In this document: positions 6,318-15,248 of the stretch, piece by piece | Numbering within the stretch: the stretch's first letter is position 1 | How the letters are laid out: each line of letters opens with the position of its first letter | Assembly: GCA_031426815.1 (NCBI GenBank) | Contig: JASJPG010000027.1 | Span: 62,001 to 126,000 of the forward strand | DNA length: 64,000 nt | DNA from: PFJX01 sp031426815 | Lineage (GTDB): Bacteria; Pseudomonadota; Gammaproteobacteria; Burkholderiales; Thiobacillaceae | Reading direction: 5' to 3' | The notes under the pieces: generated by a model | The model's input: only the letters and a program-made list of their open reading frames with translations | Database searches by the model: none | Told to the model about the DNA's origin: nothing | Made by a program: the position numbers and the translations under genes

Positions 6318-8750
6318 TCACGTCTTGCTGATGCGCGCCAACCGCATCGCGTTGAGTACAACCAGCAATGAAGACAACGACATACCGATGCCAGCCATCC
6401 AAGGCGTCACATAGCCCATCGCAGCAGCTGGAATAGCCAACGCATTATAAAACACCGACCAGGCCAGATTCTGGCGAATCACGCTCTGGGCCTTGCGTGC
6501 CAGCCTGACACCATCGGCCAGACGGCCGATCTCGCTCGACAGCAACACCATATCCGCCGCCGCCTGCGCCGCTTCCGCACCCTGATCGACCGCGATGGAG
6601 ACTTGCGCCTGCGCCAGCACCGGTGCGTCGTTGACGCCGTCGCCGGTCATCGCGACGATGGCTCCGCCTTGCTGCATGGCCCGCACAGCGGCGAGCTTGT
6701 CCTGCGGCAACATGCCGCCATGCGCATCGTCGATGCCGAGTTCACGCGCCATCGCCTGCACGTTTTCGGCGCGGTCGCCGGAATAGAGGTGCAAGCGAAC
6801 GCCGAGCGACTTCAGTTCGTCGATCAATTGATGCGCCTGCGCCCGGGGTGTATCGCCCAGCGCAAACCAGGCCAGCACACCGGCATCGTCGGCCAGGCCG
6901 ACCAGCGAAGCGCCAACCTGGAAGCGGCCTTGCGCCGGTGCTGTGCCAAGAAACTCCGGTGCGCCCAGACGATACGTCCTGCCCGCGACCTGGCCGGTGA
7001 CGCCGCGACCCGGAACATAGCTCAGGTTGTCCGCAGCCAGCGTCGAAACGCCCGCGGCTTCGCGCAATGCCGCTGCCAGCGGATGCGTCGCGCCTTGCTC
7101 CAGCGCATGTGCAAGCGCCAGTACCTGCGTCCTGTCCGTGCGCAGCACTTCCATATCCAGCAAGCTGAATTTGCCCGTGGTCAAGGTTCCGGTCTTGTCG
7201 AAAACAAAATCCGTCGCGTGCGCCAGGGTTTCCAGCGCATGGCCGCGGGTGGACAACAAGCCCAGCCGGGTCAGCCGCCCCAACGCCGCCGTCAGCGCCG
7301 CCGGTGTCGCCAGCGCCAGCGCGCAAGGGCAGGACACCACCAGCACTGAAACGGTGATCCAGAACGCGCGCGACGCATCGACCACGTACCAGATACCGGC
7401 GACGCTGGCCGCCACCAGCAACAACGCGAACACAAACCAGCCGGCGACGCGGTCGGCAATCTTGGCCAGGCGCGGCTTCTCGGCCAGCGCGCGATCAAGC
7501 AGACGCACGATGCCGGACAGCACCGTATCCGCGCCCACCTTCTCCACCCGCACCACCAGCGGACTCTCCAGATTGATGGTGCCGCCGATCACCATGCTGG
7601 CGGCATGTTTGGAAACCGGCAGCGACTCGCCAGTCAGCAACGACTCGTCGACGCTGGACGCCCCTTCGACGACGCTGCCATCGGCCGGAAAACTCTCGCC
7701 CGGGCCGATCAGCACATGGTCGCCGGCAACCAATTTGACCGCCGCCACGATTTCCTCATCGCGCGTTGCCGGGTAGCCCGGCAGACGCATCGCCGCCGCC
7801 GGGATCAGCTTGATCAAACTCTCCGCCGCCTCGGCCGAACGTTTGCGCGCGCTCATTTCGAGGAAGCGGCCGGTGAGCAGGAAGAATACGAACATGGTCA
7901 CCGCATCGAAGTACACCTCCTCGCTACCGGTGAAGGTGCCATAGATGCTGGCCAGATAGGCCGCGCCGACGCCGAGCGCGACCGGCACATCCATCCCCGC
8001 CCGCTTCAGTTTCAGATCGCGCCAGGCGCCCTGAAAGAACGGCCAGGCGGAATAGAACACCACCGGCGTGGTCAGCATCAAACTGGCGAAACGCATCAGC
8101 GCCTGGATGTCGCTGGTCATCGTGCCCTCGCCCGCCAGATAGGCCGGCACCGCATACATCATCACCTGCATCATGCCCAGGCCGGCGATGGCCAGGCGGC
8201 GAATCGCGGTATTGCGCTCCTTGCGGAACAGTTCCTCCTGGCGGCCGGAGTCGAACGGATAGGCCAGATAGCCGATGTCCTGAATGCTCTTCAGGATGTC
8301 GGAAAGCTTGATGCGGCTGTCATCCCAGCGCACGCGCGCACGGTGCGTCGAAAAGTTGATATCCGCCGCCAGCACGCCCGGCAACTGATGCAGATGGCGT
8401 TCGTTGAGCCAGACGCAGGCGGCGCAGACGATGCCTTCCAGAATCAGGTTCGCCTCGCGGGTCTGGCCATCCGCGCCTTCGCTCTTGACGAAGCTGCTCT
8501 GCACTTCCGGCAGGTCGTACAGCTTGAGGTTCTTCAACTCCTCCAGCGCGGCCTCCGCCGTCTTCGGCAGATCGGTGCGCAGCCGGTAGTAATCGGCATT
8601 GCCGGAATCGATGATGGTCTGCGCTACTGCCTGACAGCCGATGCAGCACGCCGGCTCGTTGGCGCCTTGATAAAGGATGAAATACTGGGCGCCGACAGGC
8701 ACCGGTTCGCCGCAATGGAAGCAGGCGGCGGCTGCGTTGGATTCGGTCAT
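6318..8750 (-). CDS. ccoI: Copper-translocating P-type ATPase CcoI (CtpA type)
   Basis: This 810-residue P1B-type ATPase supplies copper for the CuB site of cbb3 oxidase. It has a Cys-rich start (C10-FHC-13 and CCIGC near residues 35-39), an HMA domain with C109-AAC-112, and eight or so membrane helices. It also has the transport motif SCPCALALATP, the phosphorylation motif DKTGTLT, and the hinge MTGDGVNDAPV. I chose the ATG at 8750 over an upstream in-frame start at 8870, because the latter would overlap rsmA. It lies 10 bases behind rsmA. Confidence 0.93.
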   Translation of the reverse strand: MTESNAAAACFHCGEPVPVGAQYFILYQGANEPACCIGCQAVAQTIIDSGNADYYRLRTDLPKTAEAALEELKNLKLYDLPEVQSSFVKSEGADGQTREANLILEGIVCAACVWLNERHLHQLPGVLAADINFSTHRARVRWDDSRIKLSDILKSIQDIGYLAYPFDSGRQEELFRKERNTAIRRLAIAGLGMMQVMMYAVPAYLAGEGTMTSDIQALMRFASLMLTTPVVFYSAWPFFQGAWRDLKLKRAGMDVPVALGVGAAYLASIYGTFTGSEEVYFDAVTMFVFFLLTGRFLEMSARKRSAEAAESLIKLIPAAAMRLPGYPATRDEEIVAAVKLVAGDHVLIGPGESFPADGSVVEGASSVDESLLTGESLPVSKHAASMVIGGTINLESPLVVRVEKVGADTVLSGIVRLLDRALAEKPRLAKIADRVAGWFVFALLLVAASVAGIWYVVDASRAFWITVSVLVVSCPCALALATPAALTAALGRLTRLGLLSTRGHALETLAHATDFVFDKTGTLTTGKFSLLDMEVLRTDRTQVLALAHALEQGATHPLAAALREAAGVSTLAADNLSYVPGRGVTGQVAGRTYRLGAPEFLGTAPAQGRFQVGASLVGLADDAGVLAWFALGDTPRAQAHQLIDELKSLGVRLHLYSGDRAENVQAMARELGIDDAHGGMLPQDKLAAVRAMQQGGAIVAMTGDGVNDAPVLAQAQVSIAVDQGAEAAQAAADMVLLSSEIGRLADGVRLARKAQSVIRQNLAWSVFYNALAIPAAAMGYVTPWMAGIGMSLSSLLVVLNAMRLARISKT

Positions 8751-8760
8751 GCGCGCAAGT

Positions 8761-9573
8761 TTAACCGGCCGCAACGGCCGGCCGCGCTTCCAGCCGATTC
8801 GCCAGCGCCGCGAACTCGGCAACCGACAAGGTCTCGCCGCGCCGACGCGGATCGATGTCCAGTTCTGCAAACAGCGCGTCGTCCACCCAGCCTTTCAAGG
8901 TATTGCGCAGCGTCTTGCGGCGCTGGCCGAAAGCCCGCGCCACCACCTCGGCAAACACCTTGGCATCGCGATACGGCACTGCCGCCAACGGCAACGGCAC
9001 CAGTCGCACGATGGCCGAATCCACCTTCGGCGGCGGCTGGAACGCGCCCGGCGGCACGGTGAACAGCTTGGTCACTTTGAAACGCGACTGCAGCATCACC
9101 GAAAGCCGGCCGTAATCCGGCGTATCGGGCGCGGCCGCCATGCGGTCCACCACTTCCTTCTGCAGCATGAAGGTCATATCGATGATCGATTCCGCGCTCG
9201 TCGCCAGATGAAACAGCAGCGGCGAAGAAATGTTGTAGGGCAGATTGCCGACCACGCGCAGCGCCGGACCCAGGCTGGCGAAGTCGAACACCAGTGCATC
9301 CACCGAATGAACGCTGAGGCGCTCGGCCGGAAACTCGGACTGCAGGCGCGCCACCATCTCGCGGTCCACTTCCACCACATCCAGATGCGGCAGCGTCTGC
9401 AGCAACGGCCGCGTCAGCGCGCCGGGACCGGGACCGATTTCCACCATGCGGTCGCCGGCTTCCGGCCGGATCGCCGCGACGATGCGCGCGATGTAATGGC
9501 TATCCACCAAAAAATGCTGGCCCAGCGCCTTCTTGGCTTTCGGCAAAGGCTGTCGCGTTGCAGTCATGCTCAT
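8761..9573 (-). CDS. rsmA: 16S rRNA dimethyladenosine transferase
   Basis: This 270-residue KsgA/RsmA enzyme makes the m6,2A1518/A1519 modifications of 16S rRNA. Visible motifs are the N-terminal KALGQHFLVD, the SAM-binding VEIGPGPGALT, and the catalytic NLPYNISSPLL. I start it at the ATG at 9573, which overlaps the pdxA stop as ATGA and fits translational coupling. An in-frame ATG at 9603 lies further inside pdxA. Confidence 0.95.
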   Translation of the reverse strand: MSMTATRQPLPKAKKALGQHFLVDSHYIARIVAAIRPEAGDRMVEIGPGPGALTRPLLQTLPHLDVVEVDREMVARLQSEFPAERLSVHSVDALVFDFASLGPALRVVGNLPYNISSPLLFHLATSAESIIDMTFMLQKEVVDRMAAAPDTPDYGRLSVMLQSRFKVTKLFTVPPGAFQPPPKVDSAIVRLVPLPLAAVPYRDAKVFAEVVARAFGQRRKTLRNTLKGWVDDALFAELDIDPRRRGETLSVAEFAALANRLEARPAVAAG

Positions 9574-10547
9574 GCCGCCATCCGATAATCCGCCATCACC
9601 CATGCCGTCTCGATTGCCACGCGCAAACTGCCCGGGTTGACCGCACCGGTCCCCGCCAGATCAAGCGCGGTGCCGTGATCGACCGAAGTCCGGATGATCG
9701 GCAGCCCCAACGTGATGTTGACGCCCTCGCCGAAACTCGCGTGCTTCAGCACTGGCAAGCCCTGATCGTGATACATCGCCAGCACGGCATCGGCCGTCGC
9801 CAGGTTCTTTTGCTGGAACAAGGTATCGGCCGGCAGCGGGCCGACCAGATCAATCCCTTCGCCGCGCATCTGCTGCAAAACGGGTTCGATCACCTCAATC
9901 TCCTCATGCCCCAGATGGCCGCCCTCGCCGGCATGCGGATTCAACCCGGCCACCAGAATGCGCGGTTCGGCGATGCCGAAATCACGCTGCAAAGCGGCAT
10001 GCAGTATCCGCAAGGTTTCCAGCAGACTCTCCTGCGAGATCGCATCCGCCACCTCGCGCAAGGGCAAGTGCGTCGTCGCCAACGCCACGCGCATGCCACC
10101 GCCGGCCAGCATCATCACCACCCGGGGCGTCCCGGTCAGCTCGGCCAGAAACTCGGTATGGCCGGTAAAGGTAATGCCGGCCTCATTGATCACGCCCTTG
10201 TGCACCGGCCCGGTCACCATGCCGGCGAATTCGCCGCTGACACAACCCGCCAATGCTCGGCGCAAGGTGTCCAGCACATAACGGCCGTTGGCGGAATCGA
10301 GTCGCCCCGGCACAACCGGCGCGACCACCGGCATGTGCAGCACGCTCAACGGCGTTTCATCGCCCGGCGCATAATCCGGCACGGCAAAGGGCAGGCCTAG
10401 TTGCGCCGCCCGCACCGCCAATACATCGCGGTCGGCCAAGATGACCAGGCGCCCGGCAGCGGGGATCTGCGCCAGCAGAACGCACAGATCCGGACCGATG
10501 CCGGCGGGTTCGCCGGCGGTTAGAACGAGGGGAGGTAAATTGGACAT
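9570..10547 (-). CDS. pdxA: 4-hydroxythreonine-4-phosphate dehydrogenase
   Basis: This 325-residue PdxA oxidises 4-phosphohydroxy-L-threonine in pyridoxal phosphate synthesis. Family motifs are TAGEPAGIGPDL at the start, TGHTEFLAELT, AGLNPHAGEGGHLGHEE, and the metal-binding YHDQGLPVLKH with DHGTALDLAGTG near the end. The pdxA-rsmA pairing is common in proteobacteria. The usual upstream surA is not here; a repeat and the terminator of the next gene precede pdxA. The ATG at 10547 is used because residues encoded upstream of it do not belong to the family. Confidence 0.95.
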   Translation of the reverse strand: MSNLPPLVLTAGEPAGIGPDLCVLLAQIPAAGRLVILADRDVLAVRAAQLGLPFAVPDYAPGDETPLSVLHMPVVAPVVPGRLDSANGRYVLDTLRRALAGCVSGEFAGMVTGPVHKGVINEAGITFTGHTEFLAELTGTPRVVMMLAGGGMRVALATTHLPLREVADAISQESLLETLRILHAALQRDFGIAEPRILVAGLNPHAGEGGHLGHEEIEVIEPVLQQMRGEGIDLVGPLPADTLFQQKNLATADAVLAMYHDQGLPVLKHASFGEGVNITLGLPIIRTSVDHGTALDLAGTGAVNPGSLRVAIETAWVMADYRMAA

Positions 10548-10588
10548 GGATCTATCGATATGAGTGAAAACGCTTGGGGATGTGGCCT

Positions 10589-10619
10589 CCCCCTTTGCAA
10601 AGGGAGGAACCCCAGCCAA
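10589..10619. repeat. Dispersed palindromic repeat (CCCCCTTTGCAAAGGG type)
   Basis: CTCCCCCTTTGCAAAGGGAGG is a near-perfect inverted repeat. A very similar block, CCCCCTTTGCAAAAGGGGGA, occurs at 46961-46980 in another intergenic region. Both lie directly upstream of genes. Confidence 0.55.
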
Positions 10620-10638
10620 TCCGCCTCCCAAATGAAAA

Positions 10639-10664
10639 GGGCGGCCAGATCGCCCCGGCCGCCC
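10639..10664 (-). terminator. Intrinsic terminator after the Bax-inhibitor-1 gene
   Basis: An 8-bp stem (GGGCGGCC / GGCCGCCC) with a 10-base loop lies 20 bases past the stop of the 10684-11391 gene. In the minus-strand sense it is followed by TTTTCATTTGG. Confidence 0.7.
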
Positions 10665-10683
10665 CGTATCACACGAAAACCGC

Positions 10684-11391
10684 TTAATCGCGTTCGCCCA
10701 TGAAGGCCATCAGCAATTGCAGCAGGTTGACGAAGATGTTGTAGATGTCCAGATAGATCGCCAGCGTCGCCATCACGTAGTTGGTCTCGCCGCCGTTCAC
10801 CACACGGCTCACGTCATACAGCAGGAAGCCGGAGAACAGCAGAATCGCCACGGCGGAAAGCGTCAGCGCCAGCGCGGGAATCTGGAAGAAGATGTTCGCC
10901 AGGCTGGCCAGAATCAGCAGAACGATGCCCACCATCAGGAATTTGCCTAGGAAGCTGAAATCCTTCTTGGTGGTCGTCGCAATGCCGGCCAGGGTCAGGA
11001 AGATCGCGCCGGTACCGCCGGCGGCCAATCCAACGATCTCGCCGCCATTACTCAGATTCAGCGCCACTTGCAGAATCGGCCCCAGCATGACGCCCATGAA
11101 ACCGGTCAGCGCCAGCAGCAGAACCACGCCCAGACCGCTGTCTTTGGTGGCATTGATGCCGAAGAACAGACCCATCATCACCGCCAGCATGCCGATAGCG
11201 AACATGAACGGATGCTCGGCCGCGAAAGCGAAATTCAGGCTCATGCCGATGTACGCCCCGATCACCGTCGGGATCATCGTCAAACCCAGCATCATGTAGG
11301 TATTGCGCAGAACCTTGTTGGTCTGTTCGACGCTGGTTGTCCCCCCTATGGCGCCGTCCATACGCACGACATTGTCGAATTTGTTAGCCAT
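10684..11391 (-). CDS. Bax inhibitor-1 / YccA family membrane protein
   Basis: This 235-residue protein has seven predicted hydrophobic helices covering about residue 28 to the end, and the start TSVEQTNKVLRNTYMMLGLT typical of bacterial BI-1 (TMBIM) proteins. YccA in E. coli is a substrate and modulator of the FtsH protease; others in the family are pH-sensitive Ca2+ leak channels. The exact role here is not decidable. It is divergent from lysC, sharing a 134-base intergenic region. Confidence 0.88.
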   Translation of the reverse strand: MANKFDNVVRMDGAIGGTTSVEQTNKVLRNTYMMLGLTMIPTVIGAYIGMSLNFAFAAEHPFMFAIGMLAVMMGLFFGINATKDSGLGVVLLLALTGFMGVMLGPILQVALNLSNGGEIVGLAAGGTGAIFLTLAGIATTTKKDFSFLGKFLMVGIVLLILASLANIFFQIPALALTLSAVAILLFSGFLLYDVSRVVNGGETNYVMATLAIYLDIYNIFVNLLQLLMAFMGERD

Positions 11392-11525
11392 CGAAATACT
11401 CCGATACGGTTGAAAACGGGGGTAAGACTACTGATGAAGCGGAAGAGTTTCAACGTCATAGGCAAGATAGCGACGCAAAGACCGGCTCCTGTAGAATTCC
11501 GGCTTTTCGTGCAACCCCCAAAATC

Positions 11526-12752
11526 ATGGCGCTAATTGTTCAGAAATACGGCGGCACCTCGGTGGGCTCCATCGAACGCATCCGCAACGTCGCGGAGCGC
11601 GTCGCCAAATTCAAGATGCTCGGGCATCAAGTCGTGGTCGTACTTTCCGCCATGTCCGGCGAGACCAACCGACTCATCGCCCTGGCCAATGAAATCCAGA
11701 AAGAACCGGACCCGCGCGAGATGGACGTCCTCATCTCCACCGGCGAACAGGTCACCATCGCTCTGCTCGCCATGGCGCTGAAAGACCTCGGCCTGAAAGC
11801 CCGCAGCTATACCGGCACCCAGGTCCGCATCGTCACCGACGACGCCCACACCAAAGCGCGCATTCTCTCCATCGACGAGGAAAAACTGCGCGCCGACCTC
11901 GACAGCGGCCATGTCGTCGTCGTCGCCGGCTTCCAGGGCGTCGACCAGAACGGCAACATCACCACGCTCGGACGCGGCGGTTCCGATACCACCGGCGTCG
12001 CCCTCGCGGCCGCGTTGAAGGCCGACGAATGCCAGATCTACACCGACGTCGACGGCGTCTACACTACCGACCCGCGCATCGTCCCGGAAGCCCGCAAGCT
12101 GGACGCCATCACGTTCGAGGAAATGCTCGAACTCGCCAGCCTGGGTTCCAAAGTGCTGCAGATCCGCTCGGTCGAATTCGCCGGCAAATACAAAGTCAAA
12201 TTGCGCGTGCTCTCCAGCTTCCAGGATGAAGGCGAGGGCACCCTGATCACCTTCGAGGAAGAAAGCATGGAACAACCCATCATCTCCGGCATCGCCTTCA
12301 ACCGTGACGAAGCCAAGCTCACCGTCCAGGGCGTGCCCGACAAACCCGGCATCGCCGCCCTCATTCTCGGCTCCGTCGCCGATGCCAACATCGACGTCGA
12401 CATGATCGTGCAGAACGTCGGCGCCAATAACACCACCGACTTCACCTTCACCGTGCATCGCAACGAATTCAAGAAAGCGATGGAAGTGCTCGACAAGGTC
12501 AAGGATGAAATCGGCGCGCGCGAAGTCATCGGCGACGACAAGATCGCCAAGATCTCCCTGGTCGGCATCGGCATGCGCACCCACGCCGGCGTCGCCAGCA
12601 AGATGTTCGGCACCCTCGCCGCGGAGAACATCAACCTGCAGATGATCTCAACTTCCGAAATCAAGATTTCCGTTGTCGTCGAAGACAAGTACATGGAACT
12701 CGCGGTGCGCGCCCTGCATCAGGCCTTCGAGCTCGATAAAGCGGCACCCTGA
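11526..12752 (+). CDS. lysC: Aspartate kinase
   Basis: This 408-residue enzyme catalyses the first step of the aspartate pathway (Lys, Thr, Met and diaminopimelate). It has the N-terminal KYGGTSVGS, the GRGGSDTTGVALAAAL loop, and two C-terminal ACT domains for feedback control (about residues 265-400). The length fits the monofunctional class. No clear ribosome binding site precedes the ATG at 11526, but the sequence MALIVQKYGGTSVG is the standard start. Confidence 0.96.
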   Translation: MALIVQKYGGTSVGSIERIRNVAERVAKFKMLGHQVVVVLSAMSGETNRLIALANEIQKEPDPREMDVLISTGEQVTIALLAMALKDLGLKARSYTGTQVRIVTDDAHTKARILSIDEEKLRADLDSGHVVVVAGFQGVDQNGNITTLGRGGSDTTGVALAAALKADECQIYTDVDGVYTTDPRIVPEARKLDAITFEEMLELASLGSKVLQIRSVEFAGKYKVKLRVLSSFQDEGEGTLITFEEESMEQPIISGIAFNRDEAKLTVQGVPDKPGIAALILGSVADANIDVDMIVQNVGANNTTDFTFTVHRNEFKKAMEVLDKVKDEIGAREVIGDDKIAKISLVGIGMRTHAGVASKMFGTLAAENINLQMISTSEIKISVVVEDKYMELAVRALHQAFELDKAAP

Positions 12753-12763
12753 GCATTCCGGCG

Positions 12764-12792
12764 TTGCTTTAGAAAGCCCGCGCAGGTATCCT
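12764..12792 (+). promoter_or_regulatory. Putative promoter of tRNA-Ser
   Basis: TTGCTT (12764-12769) and TATCCT (12787-12792) are separated by 17 bases. Transcription would start near 12799, about 30 bases before the tRNA-Ser 5' end. Confidence 0.45.
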
Positions 12793-12828
12793 TGCTCGGC
12801 TTTTTTCGGCTCCGGCCAAAAAGAGTTT

Positions 12829-12921
12829 GGAGACGTGGCCGAGTGGTCGAAGGCACACCCCTGCTAAGGGTGCATCCGGTCAAAAACTGGATCCAGGGTT
12901 CGAATCCCTGCGTCTCCGCCA
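12829..12921 (+). tRNA. tRNA-Ser (GCU anticodon)
   Basis: This is a 93-nt cloverleaf with acceptor stem GGAGACG / CGTCTCC, encoded CCA, anticodon loop CTGCTAA (anticodon GCT), and a long variable arm (GCATCCGG...CTGGATCC), as in class II tRNAs. The T loop is GGTTCGAATCC. All parts were traced by eye. Confidence 0.97.
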
Positions 12922-12947
12922 GAATCAGGCAAATAGCAGTAATGACC

Positions 12948-12975
12948 TTGCCAAACGGCGCGATTTCCTTATAAT
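12948..12975 (+). promoter_or_regulatory. Promoter of tRNA-Arg
   Basis: TTGCCA (12948-12953), a 16-base spacer and a perfect TATAAT (12970-12975) lie just upstream of the tRNA, with the GCGCC discriminator expected of stable RNA promoters. Confidence 0.7.
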
Positions 12976-12988
12976 TCGCGCCTCTTCA

Positions 12989-13065
12989 GCGCCCGTAGCT
13001 CAGTTGGATAGAGTACCTGGCTACGAACCAGGGGGTCGTGGGTTCGAATCCTGCCGGGCGCACCA
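12989..13065 (+). tRNA. tRNA-Arg (ACG anticodon)
   Basis: This is a 77-nt cloverleaf with acceptor stem GCGCCCG / CGGGCGC, encoded CCA, and anticodon loop CTACGAA (anticodon ACG, read as ICG). The T loop is GGTTCGAATCC. Its 3' end is a likely attachment site for the decayed element that follows. Confidence 0.97.
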
Positions 13066-13182
13066 GTAAGAACAACGGCTTAGACAGCAATGTCTAGGCC
13101 GTTTCCTATTGTGCCTCTGAAAAGGGGAACGATTAGGGGAACACTTTGCTTTTCCTCGTTACTCTGGCTAGCCGAACAATCC

Positions 13183-13315
13183 GACTTCCCTTCTGATGTC
13201 TGCGAAAGGCACTGGCGCTCACCATCAAGATTGAAGCTTGTGTACCGGCAGGCATTTGTTCGAGAAGCGCATGGAGTTGATGGACGCTTGGGCGGGCTAC
13301 GCGGTGCCGGTGTGA
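13183..13315 (+). pseudogene. Decayed tyrosine integrase, C-terminal remnant
   Basis: Pieces of a P4-type integrase C-terminus appear in shifting frames. DFPSDVCE comes first, then RKALALTIK in another frame, and finally GRHLFEKRMELMDAWAGY in a third frame ending at the TGA at 13315. In intact relatives these form one run (…ALAHTIKNKVEAAYRRGDLFEKRR.LMDAWA…). The catalytic part is absent and the region between the tRNA and 13183 shows no gene. It is therefore a relic of an element that used tRNA-Arg as its target. Confidence 0.6.
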
Positions 13316-13353
13316 ATGCCTAACAATGTCAAGGACAAGAGAATAGGAACCCG

Positions 13354-14034
13354 GTGATGATCAAGGTCAAGGAACTGTATCTACCTATTGAGGATGCTGC
13401 AAAAGCAGCTCAGTGCACAGTGAGAGCGTTATTACAGCGGGGAGCTGAGGGCACTATCCCGATCTACGTCCAGCTTGGCCCTATCGCGTATACAGATATC
13501 TACGTGTCTAACCGAGAACCAAATGGTGGGATGTCTGAACTAGTAAAAGGCACGGTTAGCGACATTACCCAAGAATTCTATCCAACGGCTCGTGGCCAGT
13601 TTCGCCTGACTCCACGTTGTGTGGAAAACCATCTGCAATCCCCTAAGACAGCTGAGTTGGAGATCGAGCATTACGTATTTGATGAGGAAGGTCAGTTGAT
13701 AAAGTACTGGCGCCTTACTAACTTTTTGCTCGAAAGAATACTTGTTCAACCGTTGCTCGTGATGACAGATGACCTGAAAAAAACAGGTCTGCTGCCGGAC
13801 GACACAAACACCTCCCTGCTCAAGTTCATTGATGATCCTAGGTGGCCTGATGAGCTTCAATTGGCAATAACAGTATGGGAAGAAGCCTGCATAAAATTTG
13901 GCCCACCAGATCGCCCTAAAGTCTTCATGATGGAGTGGCTTGAGAGCAAACATCCAGAGCTTTCAAAAGACCAAATCGAGCGAATCGCAATGATCGCAAA
14001 CTGGAACAAGAAGAGCGGTAGGCCAGCAAGATAA
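13354..14034 (+). CDS. Hypothetical protein of the integrated element
   Basis: This 226-residue protein has no certain function. Its N-terminus (LYLPIEDAAKAAQCTVRALL) looks like a short helix-turn-helix. Its C-terminus (EWLESKHPELSKDQIERIA) resembles the end of proteins often found beside integrases in P4-like islands. Base composition is visibly more AT-rich than in lysC, consistent with transfer. The ATG at 13354 is followed by a second in-frame ATG; AGGAAC precedes it. Confidence 0.65.
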   Translation: MMIKVKELYLPIEDAAKAAQCTVRALLQRGAEGTIPIYVQLGPIAYTDIYVSNREPNGGMSELVKGTVSDITQEFYPTARGQFRLTPRCVENHLQSPKTAELEIEHYVFDEEGQLIKYWRLTNFLLERILVQPLLVMTDDLKKTGLLPDDTNTSLLKFIDDPRWPDELQLAITVWEEACIKFGPPDRPKVFMMEWLESKHPELSKDQIERIAMIANWNKKSGRPAR

Positions 14035-14256
14035 TAATAGTCGGGGTATTTTGACACCAGCATCCATGCGGGCTCCCGCCATGCACAAGAGATAGTCCGT
14101 CCTATTTCGCACACAATTAGGCGGAATATCCCCTAAATACATCCATCTTCTGCCCATGCAGACTTCGCACCACTCATCGCATACATCAATTGTGCGGGGG
14201 TGGCCGAGATGGGTTAGCTCTAATTGAAGTACGGCCATTCCTGCAAAAGGAAAATT

Positions 14257-14517
14257 ATGGCTGTAACTCAACCGGTCGTCATTCTTCGGCGGCCTTCAGT
14301 GCAAGCATGCACGGGCATGTCTCGTTCTCAACTGTACGACATGTGCGCAAAGGGCACCTTTCCAACTCCAATCCGCCTTTCGCGAAGGACAGTTGGTTGG
14401 ATCGAATCTGAGGTGCAAGCATTTCTTCAAGCCCGTATCGAAGAATCTCGCGCCCAGCCGCTCGGTGTCAAAACCCCCGCTGTCGCCAAATCCCTCAATG
14501 GAAAGGATCAATCATGA
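14257..14517 (+). CDS. AlpA-like DNA-binding regulator
   Basis: This 86-residue protein has the AlpA/MerR-like helix-turn-helix core VILRRPSVQACTGMSRSQLY ... GTFPTPIRLSRRTVGWIESE, followed by a charged tail. AlpA-type proteins control excision and gene expression in prophage-like islands and often lie near the integrase. The ATG at 14257 has an AAAGGAAAA ribosome binding site; an upstream in-frame ATG at 14224 lacks family similarity. The stop overlaps the next ATG (ATGA). Confidence 0.8.
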   Translation: MAVTQPVVILRRPSVQACTGMSRSQLYDMCAKGTFPTPIRLSRRTVGWIESEVQAFLQARIEESRAQPLGVKTPAVAKSLNGKDQS

Positions 14518-15248
14518 ACACCATCGCTACCACCACGTCTGCAACTCCCGCTCCCGTCATGACCACGAGTCACATGCCCACTGCTGCTGTCCCCGTTGTT
14601 TACCAATATGAAGGAATCAAAATGAACGCCACCGAAAACACCGTCGAATTTGCAACCGAAACCAACGCTATCGAGCCTGTTGCTGCTCCCGTGAATGTCA
14701 GCACGGCGGCCAACGAAGCTGAAGCCGTCGTTACCCAGAATGCGGCTAATGATCGTAAACAGCGCGTGAAAAAGTTGGACCCGAAGAAGATCACGGCCAA
14801 GTTTGGATTGCCGGTTGCTGCGTCTGCTCCTAGCACCGAGAAGAAACGCGTACTCAGATTTAGCATTCCCGGCCCGGTGGATGCAGATGCGGCAAACGAT
14901 GCCAATGTCCAGGAAGTCATCAGCTTCGTTAACGAGGTGAGTACCACCCTCACACCAGAAACCCTACCGACCCCGCGCCATACCCCGGTATCACCAGACC
15001 AGGATCAGCCAAACCCAGCACGCGATTCAGGCATTCGGCATACACATTGCGAAAGTCGATGGTATGCGCCAGATAGCGGCCTTCGTGAAGTCGATCCGGC
15101 GCCAATCCCGGCCAACCGGCACCGGTGTAGATACCGCCGCGCACGCCTGCCCCTATCGCCAGCCATGTCGTGGCATTGCCGTGGTCGGTGCCGTAGCTGC
15201 CGTTTTCGGCGGCGGTGCGGCCGAATTCGCTGGTCGCCAGCAGCGTGA
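14514..15248 (+). CDS. Element protein truncated at the island edge (chimeric ORF)
   Basis: The ORF begins with an ATGA overlap behind the AlpA-like gene. It encodes a Thr/Ala/Val-rich protein with a basic middle (DRKQRVKKLDPKKITAKFGLP) up to about residue 143 (near 14940). Beyond that it merely runs antisense through the DUF1501 gene, which ends at 14950. So only about 14514-14940 looks like real coding sequence and the true C-terminus is missing. An alternative start with a better ribosome binding site is the ATG at 14622. Function unknown. Confidence 0.45.
   Translation: MNTIATTTSATPAPVMTTSHMPTAAVPVVYQYEGIKMNATENTVEFATETNAIEPVAAPVNVSTAANEAEAVVTQNAANDRKQRVKKLDPKKITAKFGLPVAASAPSTEKKRVLRFSIPGPVDADAANDANVQEVISFVNEVSTTLTPETLPTPRHTPVSPDQDQPNPARDSGIRHTHCESRWYAPDSGLREVDPAPIPANRHRCRYRRARLPLSPAMSWHCRGRCRSCRFRRRCGRIRWSPAA

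Noticed and set aside
13090..13323. 77-codon open frame downstream of tRNA-Arg
   Set aside because: It only strings together parts of the decayed integrase region in one frame; the recognisable integrase residues lie partly in other frames.
14199..14222. tRNA-like 5' sequence GCGGGGGTGGCCGAGATGGG
   Set aside because: It resembles the acceptor and D arm start of a class II tRNA, but no matching anticodon arm, T arm or 3' acceptor strand follows, so I do not call it a tRNA or a tRNA fragment.
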